Assembly (NCBI GenBank): GCA_052273485.1
Contig: DAVZID010000007.1
Coordinates: 1 to 64,000, forward strand
Direction: 5' to 3'
From: Anthropogastromicrobium sp052273485
GTDB lineage: Bacteria > Bacillota > Clostridia > Lachnospirales > Lachnospiraceae
DNA length: 64,000 nucleotides
The notes under the pieces were generated by a model that saw only the letters and a list, made by a program, of their open reading frames with translations, was not told the origin of the DNA and did not search any database. Each line of letters starts with the position of its first letter. The stretch's first letter is position 1. A program made the position numbers and the translations under genes. Shown here piece after piece: positions 16,181-24,120 of this stretch.

Positions 16181-17281
16181 TCAGATCTCAATCAACTCAT
16201 GGATCTCATTGATTGTAAGAATTGATTTCTTTGTGCCATCCGCTGACAAGAAATCTCCTAACGGGTCATCCTGATTTGTATCCATACAACTGATAGCAAT
16301 CATACGATACAGCGGTGCACTCCTACTGCTTTTGTATTCCTCCCAATACAACTGATGCGTTTTCCTTGCACTGACAAGAAGCTTGCTCATAACAGCAGTA
16401 ATGTCATCCATTCCCTTAATCAGATGCTCCTCAAATCCACCGTCACCATCCTGCGAATACCAGATCACACGATGATGGCACTCCTGAAAACAAAGCGCTG
16501 CCGAAAGCGAATAGCACAAATCATATACGGACTGAATCTCCTCGATCGTCTGATAACGAAGATCCAGAAACAGGCCAACCGAATCGCTGATCGGACGGGA
16601 CAGTTCCTTGATCATCATCTGATCAAGACGTGCTGTCATCTTCCAGTGTACTCTTGACATCTTGTCACCCTGACGAAACTCACGAATCTGATAGATCTCT
16701 GCCGGATCATCTCCCGCATGATGCTTATCATATTCCTCACTGTCACTGTCAAAACTGCGGCACGCATCCGTTACTGCCACCTGTAAATCCAAAAGATGCG
16801 GCATAACAACACACTCTGCCTGCGCTGTAAACTGCTTTTTTCTCTGAAATAATCTTAAATAGTCAAACAGCACAATCCGATCAAACGTAATTTTTACTAC
16901 ACCACAATACGTTGAACAAAAGGTAAATGGCACCGTTACGGTAGCCCTTGCCGGTGCACGCAAATTAATATCATAGGATTCCTTTTCTCCGTCGAGTGTA
17001 TTGCTAACCGTAACACGCACAGATGCATCGGTGATCGGAATCCATCCATTGTTACAAAACCGAATCGGAATCTCTATCTTTTCCTCACAGTCTGCCACCT
17101 GTGGACCATGACCAATCTTTACCTGAACGTTTTTCTTTTGATACCAGGTGAGTGCAAACAACACAATCGGCAGCAGCAGCTCAAAAGCCAAAAATACACC
17201 TGGAACTGGACTCTCATACATCAGCGCAATATACGATGTAATGAGAATCAGTAAAACGTAGACAATTTTTCTTCCCCACAT
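16181..17281 (-). CDS. DUF58 domain protein
   Basis: A 366-residue protein with two N-terminal membrane helices (about residues 5-40), a beta-rich middle and the DUF58 signature YQIREFRQGDKMSRVHWKM followed by an Arg (TARLDQMMIKEL), about residues 195-230; the C-terminal half has a von Willebrand A-like look. In MoxR clusters such proteins are thought to be clients of the AAA+ ATPase. It lies between moxR and the transglutaminase gene on the same strand, with a hairpin in the gap to moxR. Confidence 0.88.
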   Translation of the reverse strand: MWGRKIVYVLLILITSYIALMYESPVPGVFLAFELLLPIVLFALTWYQKKNVQVKIGHGPQVADCEEKIEIPIRFCNNGWIPITDASVRVTVSNTLDGEKESYDINLRAPARATVTVPFTFCSTYCGVVKITFDRIVLFDYLRLFQRKKQFTAQAECVVMPHLLDLQVAVTDACRSFDSDSEEYDKHHAGDDPAEIYQIREFRQGDKMSRVHWKMTARLDQMMIKELSRPISDSVGLFLDLRYQTIEEIQSVYDLCYSLSAALCFQECHHRVIWYSQDGDGGFEEHLIKGMDDITAVMSKLLVSARKTHQLYWEEYKSSRSAPLYRMIAISCMDTNQDDPLGDFLSADGTKKSILTINEIHELIEI

Positions 17282-17311
17282 AAATTTCTCCTTTCAGCAA
17301 AAAGCAAATAA

Positions 17312-17342
17312 AGGCCTTATAGAACATGTTCCTACAAGGCCT
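17312..17342 (-). terminator. Hairpin between moxR and the DUF58 gene
   Basis: AGGCCTT and AAGGCCT arms enclose an AACATGTT core. On the minus strand it is followed by TTTATTTGCTTTTTG. It probably lowers read-through from moxR into the DUF58 and transglutaminase genes. Confidence 0.6.
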
Positions 17343-17349
17343 GTCTTTC

Positions 17350-18306
17350 TTATTTTGCCTTTGGCTGAGGGATCAGCTTTAAGATCTGCTCCAAAATACC
17401 TTCTGCTGTCAGGCCACCAACTTTTGCTTTCGTATTTAAAATTAGACGGTGTGCACAGACATCCGTAAAGACAGAAGCTACATCCGCTGGAACCACATAA
17501 TCACGCTCCTGAAGATATGCATGTGCACTTGCCATATGAATCAGCGCAAGCGTTCCTCTCGGACTGACACCAAGGCTTAAATATTGATGCTTTCTGGTTG
17601 CATTAACCAGATCAGTCGTATACTGATAAATCAGATCATGGATAAATACCTTCTCGACTTCCTGCTTCATCTCCAAAATATCATCCACAGTAAGAGAGGA
17701 CGGAATGTCATCAACCGAATATTCCTTCTTACTCTTCATCATAGAGATCTCATCTGCCTGACTCGGATAGCCAAGAGACATACGAACCATGAAACGGTCA
17801 AGCTGAGACTCCGGAAGCAGCTGCGTACCAGAAGAGCCTGTTGGATTCTCTGTTGCAATTACCATAAATGGCTGAGGAACCTCTCTCTTTACAGCATCAA
17901 TTGTGACGGTACCTTCCTCCATAACCTCGAGCAGTGCAGACTGTGTCTTAGGCGATGTACGGTTAATCTCATCGGCAAGAAACAAATTGCACATAACAGC
18001 GCCCGGATAATACACAAATTTTCCGGTGTCCTTCTGATACATATGATAACCACATACATCAGACGGAAGCACATCCGGCGTAAACTGCATACGCTTCTGC
18101 TTTAAGGACAATGCTTTTGAAAATGCCAATGCTAATGTTGTCTTTCCAACACCTGGAATATCCTCCATCAGAATATGACCACCTGCAAGCATCGTACACA
18201 TCAGCTTATTTAAGCTCTCATCCTTGCCCTTGATTACCTTTTTTATATCATCAATTGCCTGCCAAACTTTCTTTACGTTCTGTATATTCTCCATGTTTCC
18301 TCTCAT
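17350..18306 (-). CDS. MoxR-family AAA+ ATPase
   Basis: A 318-residue cytoplasmic ATPase with Walker A MEDIPGVGKTTLALAF (about residues 47-62), Walker B LFLADEINRTSPKTQSALLE (about residues 108-127) and the arginine finger/sensor region LPESQLDRFMVRMSLGYP. MoxR ATPases are chaperone-like and help assemble partner complexes, often VWA or DUF58 proteins. The downstream DUF58 and transglutaminase genes are the evident partners; the upstream membrane protein ends eight bases before it. Confidence 0.93.
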   Translation of the reverse strand: MRGNMENIQNVKKVWQAIDDIKKVIKGKDESLNKLMCTMLAGGHILMEDIPGVGKTTLALAFSKALSLKQKRMQFTPDVLPSDVCGYHMYQKDTGKFVYYPGAVMCNLFLADEINRTSPKTQSALLEVMEEGTVTIDAVKREVPQPFMVIATENPTGSSGTQLLPESQLDRFMVRMSLGYPSQADEISMMKSKKEYSVDDIPSSLTVDDILEMKQEVEKVFIHDLIYQYTTDLVNATRKHQYLSLGVSPRGTLALIHMASAHAYLQERDYVVPADVASVFTDVCAHRLILNTKAKVGGLTAEGILEQILKLIPQPKAK

Positions 18307-18314
18307 TTCTTGTC

Positions 18315-19145
18315 TTATGCCGCATCTGCCTGTGAGTTTGCCTCACTCATGGACTCACTCACAGACTCTGACGTATTTTCTTCGGAAAGCTGCTCTGTGG
18401 AGTCTTCTTCTGATGCATCTACTGAGCTTTCTTCATCGGATGCATCAGAAGAAGACGGAACGGTTGTCTTTCCATCAAGCATATCCTTTAAGTTCTTAAG
18501 TGCTTCATCCTTTACACATGCTTCCTGGTATCTGGTATTGACATTTGCAACCAGTTCACGCACGGATTCCCATCCGGCTACCTCCTGCAAATAAGCAGCG
18601 ATCTCGCCATCCTTTGCATTCTTGTCGATATACAGGCTTCCATCTTCATTCTGACAAATGTACAGACGGATCATAGACGGTGCCTTTGTATCAATTCCAA
18701 TAAAATTAATCTCATAGTACACATATGCAATATAAGTGTTATCTGCAATGCCTGGAACAGTATAGCAGACAATGTTTTCATAGGATTCTACATACTCACA
18801 CTGCTTTTTCAGTGCATCCTCGCTAAATGGTGTCTCCTGTGAAACAATCTGAGTCAGCTGCTTCACATCCGCATTCTTTACTGCGTCAAAATACTTTTGT
18901 ACCAGTTCCTTTACTGCCGGTACACCGTCCTTCTCAAGGGACTGAATCTGATTGTTGTTATTATTCTGCTTCTCAGTGACATCGACCACCGTCTGAATCT
19001 CTTGACGATCCTTATTGCCTTTTCGACTTGTAATCACAATAACTGCGACAATCAGTGCAGCCGCTACCAGAATGATGACAAAATACGGAAGAATTCTCCG
19101 GATCACCCCTGGTTTTTTCTTTCTTTTAAAATTATTTTTTGCCAT
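18315..19145 (-). CDS. Single-pass membrane protein with NTF2-like outer part
   Basis: A 276-residue protein: basic N-terminus (MAKNNFKRKKKPG), one membrane helix (about residues 20-39, ILVAAALIVAVIVIT), then an outer region. Residues about 70-190 (VKELVQKYFDAVKNADV... to LYICQNEDGSLYID) have the alternating helix/strand layout of an NTF2-like or DUF4878-like fold, which is inference. The last 45 residues are a Ser/Glu-rich low-complexity tail. It is eight bases upstream of moxR, so it may be a component of that cluster. Confidence 0.75.
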   Translation of the reverse strand: MAKNNFKRKKKPGVIRRILPYFVIILVAAALIVAVIVITSRKGNKDRQEIQTVVDVTEKQNNNNNQIQSLEKDGVPAVKELVQKYFDAVKNADVKQLTQIVSQETPFSEDALKKQCEYVESYENIVCYTVPGIADNTYIAYVYYEINFIGIDTKAPSMIRLYICQNEDGSLYIDKNAKDGEIAAYLQEVAGWESVRELVANVNTRYQEACVKDEALKNLKDMLDGKTTVPSSSDASDEESSVDASEEDSTEQLSEENTSESVSESMSEANSQADAA

Positions 19146-19174
19146 AGTTCCTTCCTGTTCTGCCGTCTTGCACG

Positions 19175-20068
19175 TTACTGTGCTGCGCGCGGACGCGCTT
19201 CAGGCTCATCAAAATATCTTTCCTTTACTAGCTCCACCGGCATCTGCTCTCCTGTCCACAAGGTAAATGCCTCCGCTCCCTGATAAAGCAGCATATACAG
19301 CCCATTAAAGCAGCTGCATCCCTGGCTCTCGGCAATCTTCATCAGTTTTGTCTTTCGCGGATTGTAAATCACGTCAGATACAATCAGCTCTGGATGGAAG
19401 AAAGCTGGATTTTCAATTACACTTCGATCCGTATCTGGTGCCATGCCAACATTCGTGCCATTCGTCAAAATACGGCTCTGGGAAAGCTCCCTTTTGATCA
19501 CCGACTCATCGGAATAATCAAACAGATTAATCTTGCAGGCTGTTTCTTTTGTCAGCTGACTGATGACAGCCCTTGCATGCTCGGTGGATTTACCTGGACG
19601 ACAGAATACAGAAATCTCCCGTACCCCATCGAGTGCCGCCTGAACCAGAATCGACGTTGCCGCGCCGCCCGCTCCAAGAAGCGTCATCTTCTCGCCTTCT
19701 ATGCAAAAGCCTGCTTCCTTTACCGCCCGCATATAGCCAGTTCCGTCGGTATTATACCCGCGAAGCGTTCCATTTTCATTTACAACCGTATTTACAGAAC
19801 CTGTAATCGCCGCCGCCGGAGAAAGCACATCACAAAGCTGTGCCATCTTTGACTTGTCCGGCATCGTGCAGTTCCAGCCTCTTGCTCCCAGGCTCACAAG
19901 GCCATCTACCGCACCGCTAAGACCTTCAATTCCCACATCAAAGCAAAGATACACATAATTTAATCCCAACTCCTGAAATGCTGTATTGTGCATCATCGGC
20001 GATTTGCTGTGCCCTACCGGACTTCCAAGTAGGCCGGTAAGACCCGTCTTTCCATTTATCATAGACAT
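19175..20068 (-). CDS. aroE: Shikimate dehydrogenase
   Basis: Reduces 3-dehydroshikimate to shikimate with NADPH in aromatic amino acid synthesis. The N-terminal substrate site GSPVGHSKSPMMHNTAF, the catalytic region WNCTMPDKSKMAQLCD (Lys/Asp pair) and the NADP-binding loop LLGAGGAATSILVQAA are clear; the C-terminal QGAEAFTLWTG is typical. 297 residues is normal to slightly long. It precedes the MoxR cluster on the same strand by 29 bases. aroK lies 2.1 kb away in a different transcription unit. Confidence 0.93.
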   Translation of the reverse strand: MSMINGKTGLTGLLGSPVGHSKSPMMHNTAFQELGLNYVYLCFDVGIEGLSGAVDGLVSLGARGWNCTMPDKSKMAQLCDVLSPAAAITGSVNTVVNENGTLRGYNTDGTGYMRAVKEAGFCIEGEKMTLLGAGGAATSILVQAALDGVREISVFCRPGKSTEHARAVISQLTKETACKINLFDYSDESVIKRELSQSRILTNGTNVGMAPDTDRSVIENPAFFHPELIVSDVIYNPRKTKLMKIAESQGCSCFNGLYMLLYQGAEAFTLWTGEQMPVELVKERYFDEPEARPRAAQ

Positions 20069-20084
20069 TTCCTCTCTTGTTTCG

Positions 20085-20137
20085 CTCCACAGTCAATCAC
20101 TTCACAGTCAATCGCTTCACAGTCAATCGCTTCACAG
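20085..20137. repeat. 15-bp tandem repeat upstream of aroE
   Basis: The unit CTTCACAGTCAATCG occurs three times head to tail (the first with two mismatches), then a partial fourth copy. It lies 17-70 bases before the aroE start and so is probably in its 5' leader. On the aroE sense strand each unit contains GATTGACTG. Confidence 0.75.
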
Positions 20138-20306
20138 AATCTAATATAGCGAAACGATTTTGAAAATAAACTCCCGTGAATGGCACCATTCCAACTGCCC
20201 AAGCTCCCCTATACTTTAATACGAATCTGTAAAATATGCAAGCTTTTTATCTCTTTTGCCACTCTCTGTACTCTATTTTGTGCAAAATTACCACGAAATA
20301 GTGCTG

Positions 20307-21206
20307 TTATACTACAATGTGAACCTCATCTGTTTCTGGATCATATACATAAACGTGATTGGATAAAAAATCGGTACTGACTGCATCTGTAAGGTTTACT
20401 TCCTCTACGATTTCCTTTAGCTGCATCGGAACAGTCTGCTCTTTTGTTTCTTCCTCTCCATTTGACTTTGCAAGAAGCAGCACCTCGTGTACGCTTGATG
20501 GTAAAATGTAGTATGCACCTCCAAGTTTTTTTGATGCCTGACGCAGTACACCTGGATACAAAATGACCGATGCGCCGAAAAATGCTTTGTTATTCGTCAA
20601 GGCAAAAAGATGAGGAAACTCCGACTCCTGTGCAAAATCTGTTATTCCAATCAAAGCCTCCACGCTGTTAAAGGCCGGCGGAAATCGCCGTATCATTGAA
20701 GTAATGGCCGTCTGAAACAAAATATCTTCTGTCACCTCCCAAATCCGACAATGATCCTGATACACCACAGCCGCTCCCATCATCGTATCAGGTCCTTCAA
20801 AGACAAGCTGATAGACAACTGCAAAATCAAGAATACGCCGGTGTGGAACTAGCGCTAAAAAGGATTGATTTTTCTGATACGGAATCAATCGTATTGCCAG
20901 ACATGCAGCTGCACACTCAAACTTTGTAAAAATCTCCCCCTCTACTGTCTTGTTTTCCGTTACCATATCTAGCACATTCTTCAATTCTTTTTGGATGCTT
21001 TCCATCGAATAGCCATGCTGATACATACGGTAAAACGGTGCCATATATACCCAAGGGGTTGTTCGCTTTCCTTTGTGGTATAATGACACCGTTTTTATCT
21101 TTGCTGTATGTTTTTGCTCAATCGTCTGTACCGTTACCTTCTCGTCAGCCGAATAGGTAAATTGAAGACCCGCGGTAATTGTAAATAAAAATTGTTGATA
21201 ATCCAT
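20307..21206 (-). CDS. DUF5688 family protein
   Basis: A 299-residue soluble protein resembling the Lachnospiraceae family DUF5688. Such proteins are found in many copies in these genomes and have no known activity. Recognisable parts are TPWVYMAPFYRMYQHG near residue 50, the hydrophobic ACLAIRLIPYQKN, and GASVILYPGVLRQASKKLGG followed by ILPSSVHEVLLL in the C-terminal third, which has an alpha/beta look. No catalytic motif is evident. It stands alone between aroE and the tRNA gene. Confidence 0.8.
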   Translation of the reverse strand: MDYQQFLFTITAGLQFTYSADEKVTVQTIEQKHTAKIKTVSLYHKGKRTTPWVYMAPFYRMYQHGYSMESIQKELKNVLDMVTENKTVEGEIFTKFECAAACLAIRLIPYQKNQSFLALVPHRRILDFAVVYQLVFEGPDTMMGAAVVYQDHCRIWEVTEDILFQTAITSMIRRFPPAFNSVEALIGITDFAQESEFPHLFALTNNKAFFGASVILYPGVLRQASKKLGGAYYILPSSVHEVLLLAKSNGEEETKEQTVPMQLKEIVEEVNLTDAVSTDFLSNHVYVYDPETDEVHIVV

Positions 21207-21295
21207 ATTGCCCTCCGATTTTCAAGTTTGTTTTCAAGCTTTGCTCGTATTGTTTCAGCCTAAAAGAAAAAAATCAGAAAAGCTGGATGAGAGAA

Positions 21296-21367
21296 TACAT
21301 CTGATGGGAATCGAACCCACGCACACGGCTCCGGAGGCCATCGCTCTATCCACTGAGCTACAGATGT
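21296..21367 (-). tRNA. tRNA-Arg (anticodon CCG)
   Basis: Read on the minus strand: acceptor ACATCTG/CAGATGT (perfect 7 bp), TA, D-arm GCTC-AGTGGATA-GAGC, anticodon stem ATGGC/GCCGT with loop CTCCGGA (anticodon CCG), and T-arm GTGGG-TTCGATT-CCCAT, with discriminator A. CCA is not encoded. A hairpin TATGCTG/CAGCATA touches its 5' end. It lies between efp and the DUF5688 gene. Confidence 0.95.
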
Positions 21368-21476
21368 ATATGCTGACCTAAGCAGCATATTTTATTTCTA
21401 ATGATTAAAAATCTCACAGCCAAAAGCCGATGCAAGAAAACTCGCATAGACCTTTGACCTTGCGATTCTGATATCA

Positions 21477-22034
21477 TTATACTCTGGACAGATACTCGCC
21501 AGTTCTGGTATCAATCTTGATAACCTCACCGTTCTCTACGAACAGCGGAACCATTACCTGTGCACCAGTCTCAACGATTGCCGGCTTGGTAGCACCAGTA
21601 GCAGTATTTCCCTTGAAACCTGGCTCGGTCTCAGTAATCTGAAGCTCTACGAACAGCGGTGGCTCTACGGAGAATACGTTTCCATTGTGAGAACATACCT
21701 TACACATCTCGTTCTCCTTAACGAACTTTAATGCGTCACCGATCAGCTCGCTTCCAAGTGCGATCTGCTCATAGGTATCGTTGTCCATGAAGTAATACAG
21801 ATCTCCATCCTGATACAGATACTGCATATCCTTACGGTCAATTCTTGCCTCCGGGAACTTCTCGGTTGGACGGAAGGTCTTCTCAACTACTCCGCCATTC
21901 TTGATATCCTTTAACTTTGTACGAACAAATGCCGCACCCTTACCTGGCTTTACGTGCTGAAACTCAAGGATCTGATAGACAGTGCCTTCAATTTCCAAAG
22001 TCTTACCATTTCTGAAATCACCAGCTGAAATCAT
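21477..22034 (-). CDS. efp: Elongation factor P
   Basis: EF-P binds ribosomes stalled at polyproline stretches and restores peptide bond formation. The 185-residue protein has the three-domain EF-P layout: FRNGKTLEIEGTVYQILEFQ, the tip loop HVKPGKGAAFVRTKLKD whose Lys is the expected modification site, and the C-terminal OB domain ending IDTRTGEYLSRV. The start has AGGAGG seven bases upstream. It has its own consensus promoter and an approximately 100-base leader. No modification enzyme for EF-P is seen in the window. Confidence 0.96.
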   Translation of the reverse strand: MISAGDFRNGKTLEIEGTVYQILEFQHVKPGKGAAFVRTKLKDIKNGGVVEKTFRPTEKFPEARIDRKDMQYLYQDGDLYYFMDNDTYEQIALGSELIGDALKFVKENEMCKVCSHNGNVFSVEPPLFVELQITETEPGFKGNTATGATKPAIVETGAQVMVPLFVENGEVIKIDTRTGEYLSRV

Positions 22035-22145
22035 GTTTTTTCCTCCTGTAAATGAGAATGAACGGCATCTTTCTGTACAGCTGCACAGATGCCTATCGGT
22101 CTAACAAAACGCAAACGCCCATTAAACGGCGCTGCATACTGTATT

Positions 22146-22174
22146 ATCATACAATAAAAAATCGAACTTTTCAA
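22146..22174 (-). promoter_or_regulatory. Sigma-A promoter of efp
   Basis: On the minus strand TTGAAA (plus 22169-22174) and TATGAT (plus 22146-22151) are separated by 17 bases. The leader that follows contains a GGCATCT/AGATGCC hairpin before the ribosome-binding site. Confidence 0.8.
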
Positions 22175-22183
22175 GTAGTATTT

Positions 22184-22693
22184 TTAAAACTTATGAAAAA
22201 AACTTAAAATCTCCCCAGCCAGTTCGCCAGGTGTTTTCTGGTCGACGTCCAGAATCGTATCCGCAGCGCTTATATAATGATCTTCACGCTGTGCCATCAG
22301 TGTACGCACCTTTTCTCCACTGTCATCGCCCTGAAGAAGGGGACGCGTGGTATCACCCTTTAAGCGCGCTAAGACGGTTTCTGGACGAATTTTTAAATAG
22401 ACAACCATGCCAAGTTTTTTCAGAAGTGCTCTGTTTTCTGCACGTAATGGCATTCCACCTCCACAGGAAATCACAAATTGTTTGTCTTGTGCAAGCAGTG
22501 TCTTAAGTGCCTTTGTCTCTGCCTGTCGAAAATAAGCTTCACCCTTTTGGGCAAAGATTTCAGAAATGCGCATTTTCTCACATTCTTCGATATAGGCATC
22601 GGTATCAATAAACTCCAATCCACTCTTTGCAAGCTCCTTGCCTACCGTTGTCTTTCCAGCCCCCATAAAACCGATTAAAATAATAGAACTCAT
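22184..22693 (-). CDS. aroK: Shikimate kinase
   Basis: Phosphorylates shikimate with ATP in the chorismate pathway. The 169-residue protein has the P-loop GFMGAGKTTVGKEL (residues about 8-21), the shikimate-binding FIDTDAYIE and RQAETKAL, CGGGMPLRAENR, and the lid Arg in GDTTRPLLQGDD. Its start overlaps the yqeG stop by four bases (ATGA), so nrdR-yqeG-aroK appear translationally coupled. Confidence 0.94.
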   Translation of the reverse strand: MSSIILIGFMGAGKTTVGKELAKSGLEFIDTDAYIEECEKMRISEIFAQKGEAYFRQAETKALKTLLAQDKQFVISCGGGMPLRAENRALLKKLGMVVYLKIRPETVLARLKGDTTRPLLQGDDSGEKVRTLMAQREDHYISAADTILDVDQKTPGELAGEILSFFHKF

Positions 22694-23187
22694 TTTTTTC
22701 TCCCTCTGTGATAAAAGAACAGCACAATACGTTCAAGATAGCGCTTTAATACGATCTGAATCTCTTCTTTTGGATGAATTGGTTTTACCAGATACGTACG
22801 GATGCCTGCTCGATTTGCCCCATAAATATCCGTAAAGATCTGATCTCCGATAAAAATCGTCGTATCCGGTGTTGTCTGGATACGTTTCATTCCCTGCTCG
22901 TAGCCATGTGCAGATGGCTTTCCTGCCTTATAAATATAGTCACTTCCTACTGCCTTTGCAAATGGACTGACACGCGCCTCTTTATTATTTGAAATGATAC
23001 AAGTCTTTAATCCGATCCGGTGAAGCTTTTCGAATAGCTTTTTTGCCTGTTCAGTTGCCGGCGCTCCATGCGGAACAAGCGTATTGTCCACATCGAACAA
23101 TACGCCTCGCACGCCATTGTCATATTCTTTTTGATAGTCAATCTGGTAGGCAGATGATGCCTCTGCCCATGGATATAATTTACTCAC
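22690..23187 (-). CDS. YqeG family HAD phosphatase
   Basis: A 165-residue HAD subclass IIIA protein with motif I FDVDNTLV, motif II CIISNNKE and motif III/IV KAGKPSAHGYEQGM...FIGDQIFTDIYGA. YqeG-type proteins are widespread in Firmicutes; a phosphatidylglycerophosphate phosphatase role has been reported for relatives, which I treat only as a possibility here. It overlaps nrdR upstream and aroK downstream by four bases each. A basic, aromatic C-terminus (LFFYHRGRKK) is present. Confidence 0.9.
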   Translation of the reverse strand: MSKLYPWAEASSAYQIDYQKEYDNGVRGVLFDVDNTLVPHGAPATEQAKKLFEKLHRIGLKTCIISNNKEARVSPFAKAVGSDYIYKAGKPSAHGYEQGMKRIQTTPDTTIFIGDQIFTDIYGANRAGIRTYLVKPIHPKEEIQIVLKRYLERIVLFFYHRGRKK

Positions 23188-23648
23188 TGTTTCTTCTCTT
23201 TCTGAATCATATTTTTAAGCTCTTCTGCAAAATTATTCAAATCCGTAAAAGAGCGATAGACACTGGCAAAGCGCACATAGGCAACTTCATCGAGTGTTTT
23301 TAGCTTTTCCATCACCAGCTCACCAATTACCTTGCTGCTGACTTCCTTCTCATAATTATTAAAAATGGTTGTCTCAATATCATCTACCAGACGATTAACC
23401 GCATCTGTCGGAACCGGGCGCTTATGGCAGGCCATAACAATACCGGTCTTTAATTTTTCTCTCGAATAGGTCTCCCTTGTCTGATCCTTTTTCACTACCA
23501 TCAGCGGAAATACTTCAATCTTCTCATATGTGGTAAAGCGCCGGTTGCACACCTCGCACATCCTGCGCCTGCGGATCGCAGTATTATCGTCAGAAGGCCT
23601 TGAATCAATTACTTTTGTTGTATCTTCTCCGCAAAACGGACACTTCAT
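23184..23648 (-). CDS. nrdR: Transcriptional repressor NrdR
   Basis: Represses ribonucleotide reductase genes in response to ATP/dATP. The N-terminal zinc ribbon MKCPFCGEDTTKVIDSR with the second pair CEVCNRRF, followed by the ATP-cone (VVKKDQTRETYSREKLKTGI), is diagnostic. I start at MKCPFCG (23648; 154 residues) because the zinc ribbon normally begins there; the frame extends four codons further. It heads an nrdR-yqeG-aroK unit behind its own promoter. No nrd gene or clear NrdR box was found nearby. Confidence 0.95.
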   Translation of the reverse strand: MKCPFCGEDTTKVIDSRPSDDNTAIRRRRMCEVCNRRFTTYEKIEVFPLMVVKKDQTRETYSREKLKTGIVMACHKRPVPTDAVNRLVDDIETTIFNNYEKEVSSKVIGELVMEKLKTLDEVAYVRFASVYRSFTDLNNFAEELKNMIQKEKKQ

Positions 23649-23694
23649 TGCTGCCTCCATTCCTGCTGTCTGCCAGCATCCCTTTTATGCTATT

Positions 23695-23724
23695 ATTATA
23701 AAATAAAAGGGCCTATAAGGTCAA
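23695..23724 (-). promoter_or_regulatory. Sigma-A promoter of nrdR
   Basis: On the minus strand TTGACC (plus 23719-23724) and TATAAT (plus 23695-23700) have an 18-base spacer. It starts the nrdR-yqeG-aroK unit about 40 bases upstream of the start codon. Confidence 0.75.
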
Positions 23725-23782
23725 GTTTTTTCTGAATTGTTTTCGATTCGATTTTACAATCTACCACTTTTCTTTTATTCTT

Positions 23783-24046
23783 CTATTTTTCTTTGTCTTT
23801 AATTGGCTTTTCGCCCTCTTCAATATTAACCAGTATAATATCTGGTCCAATCTGACACACCTTACAAAATGGAATGCAATACTCAGTATCTCGCCCAAAC
23901 AAACCACATATTTTCCCAGTTCCGGGCACAATCAGCTCCGTTATGTAGCCAGTTTTGCAATCAAATTCAATATCGCACACATAGCCAAGCCGCTTGCAGT
24001 CCTTAACATTGATCACTTCCTTTTGCCTTAAATCACAAATACGCAT
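23783..24046 (-). CDS. YlmC/YmxH family sporulation-linked PRC-barrel protein
   Basis: An 87-residue protein with a single PRC-barrel fold: MRICDLRQKEVINVKDC, the turn GYVCDIEFDCKTGYI and LIVPGTGKICGLFG. This family is largely restricted to spore-forming Firmicutes; in Bacillus members are expressed during sporulation, but the molecular function is unknown. The start codon and first codons lie inside an 18-bp inverted repeat. The C-terminus is Lys/Glu-rich. It stands alone between prfC and nrdR. Confidence 0.88.
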   Translation of the reverse strand: MRICDLRQKEVINVKDCKRLGYVCDIEFDCKTGYITELIVPGTGKICGLFGRDTEYCIPFCKVCQIGPDIILVNIEEGEKPIKDKEK

Positions 24047-24097
24047 ATACTGTCCTCGAAACCATCACCTTTCCTCGGTACAGTATATGCGTATTTG
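24036..24097 (-). promoter_or_regulatory. 18-bp perfect inverted repeat spanning the ymxH start codon
   Basis: CAAATACGCATATACTGT (24036-24053) is repeated exactly in inverted form at 24080-24097, with 26 bases between. In the ymxH mRNA the downstream arm contains the ATG and codons 2-4, and the ribosome-binding site GAGGAAAGG lies in the loop. The fold would bury the start codon. It could alternatively be a DNA operator. Confidence 0.7.
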
Positions 24098-24120
24098 AAT
24101 CATTCTGTTTTCATTAAATT

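Noticed and set aside
23695..24097. Sigma-E or sigma-G promoter for ymxH
   Set aside because: A CATATACT resembles a sporulation -10, but no matching -35 is found at the right spacing.
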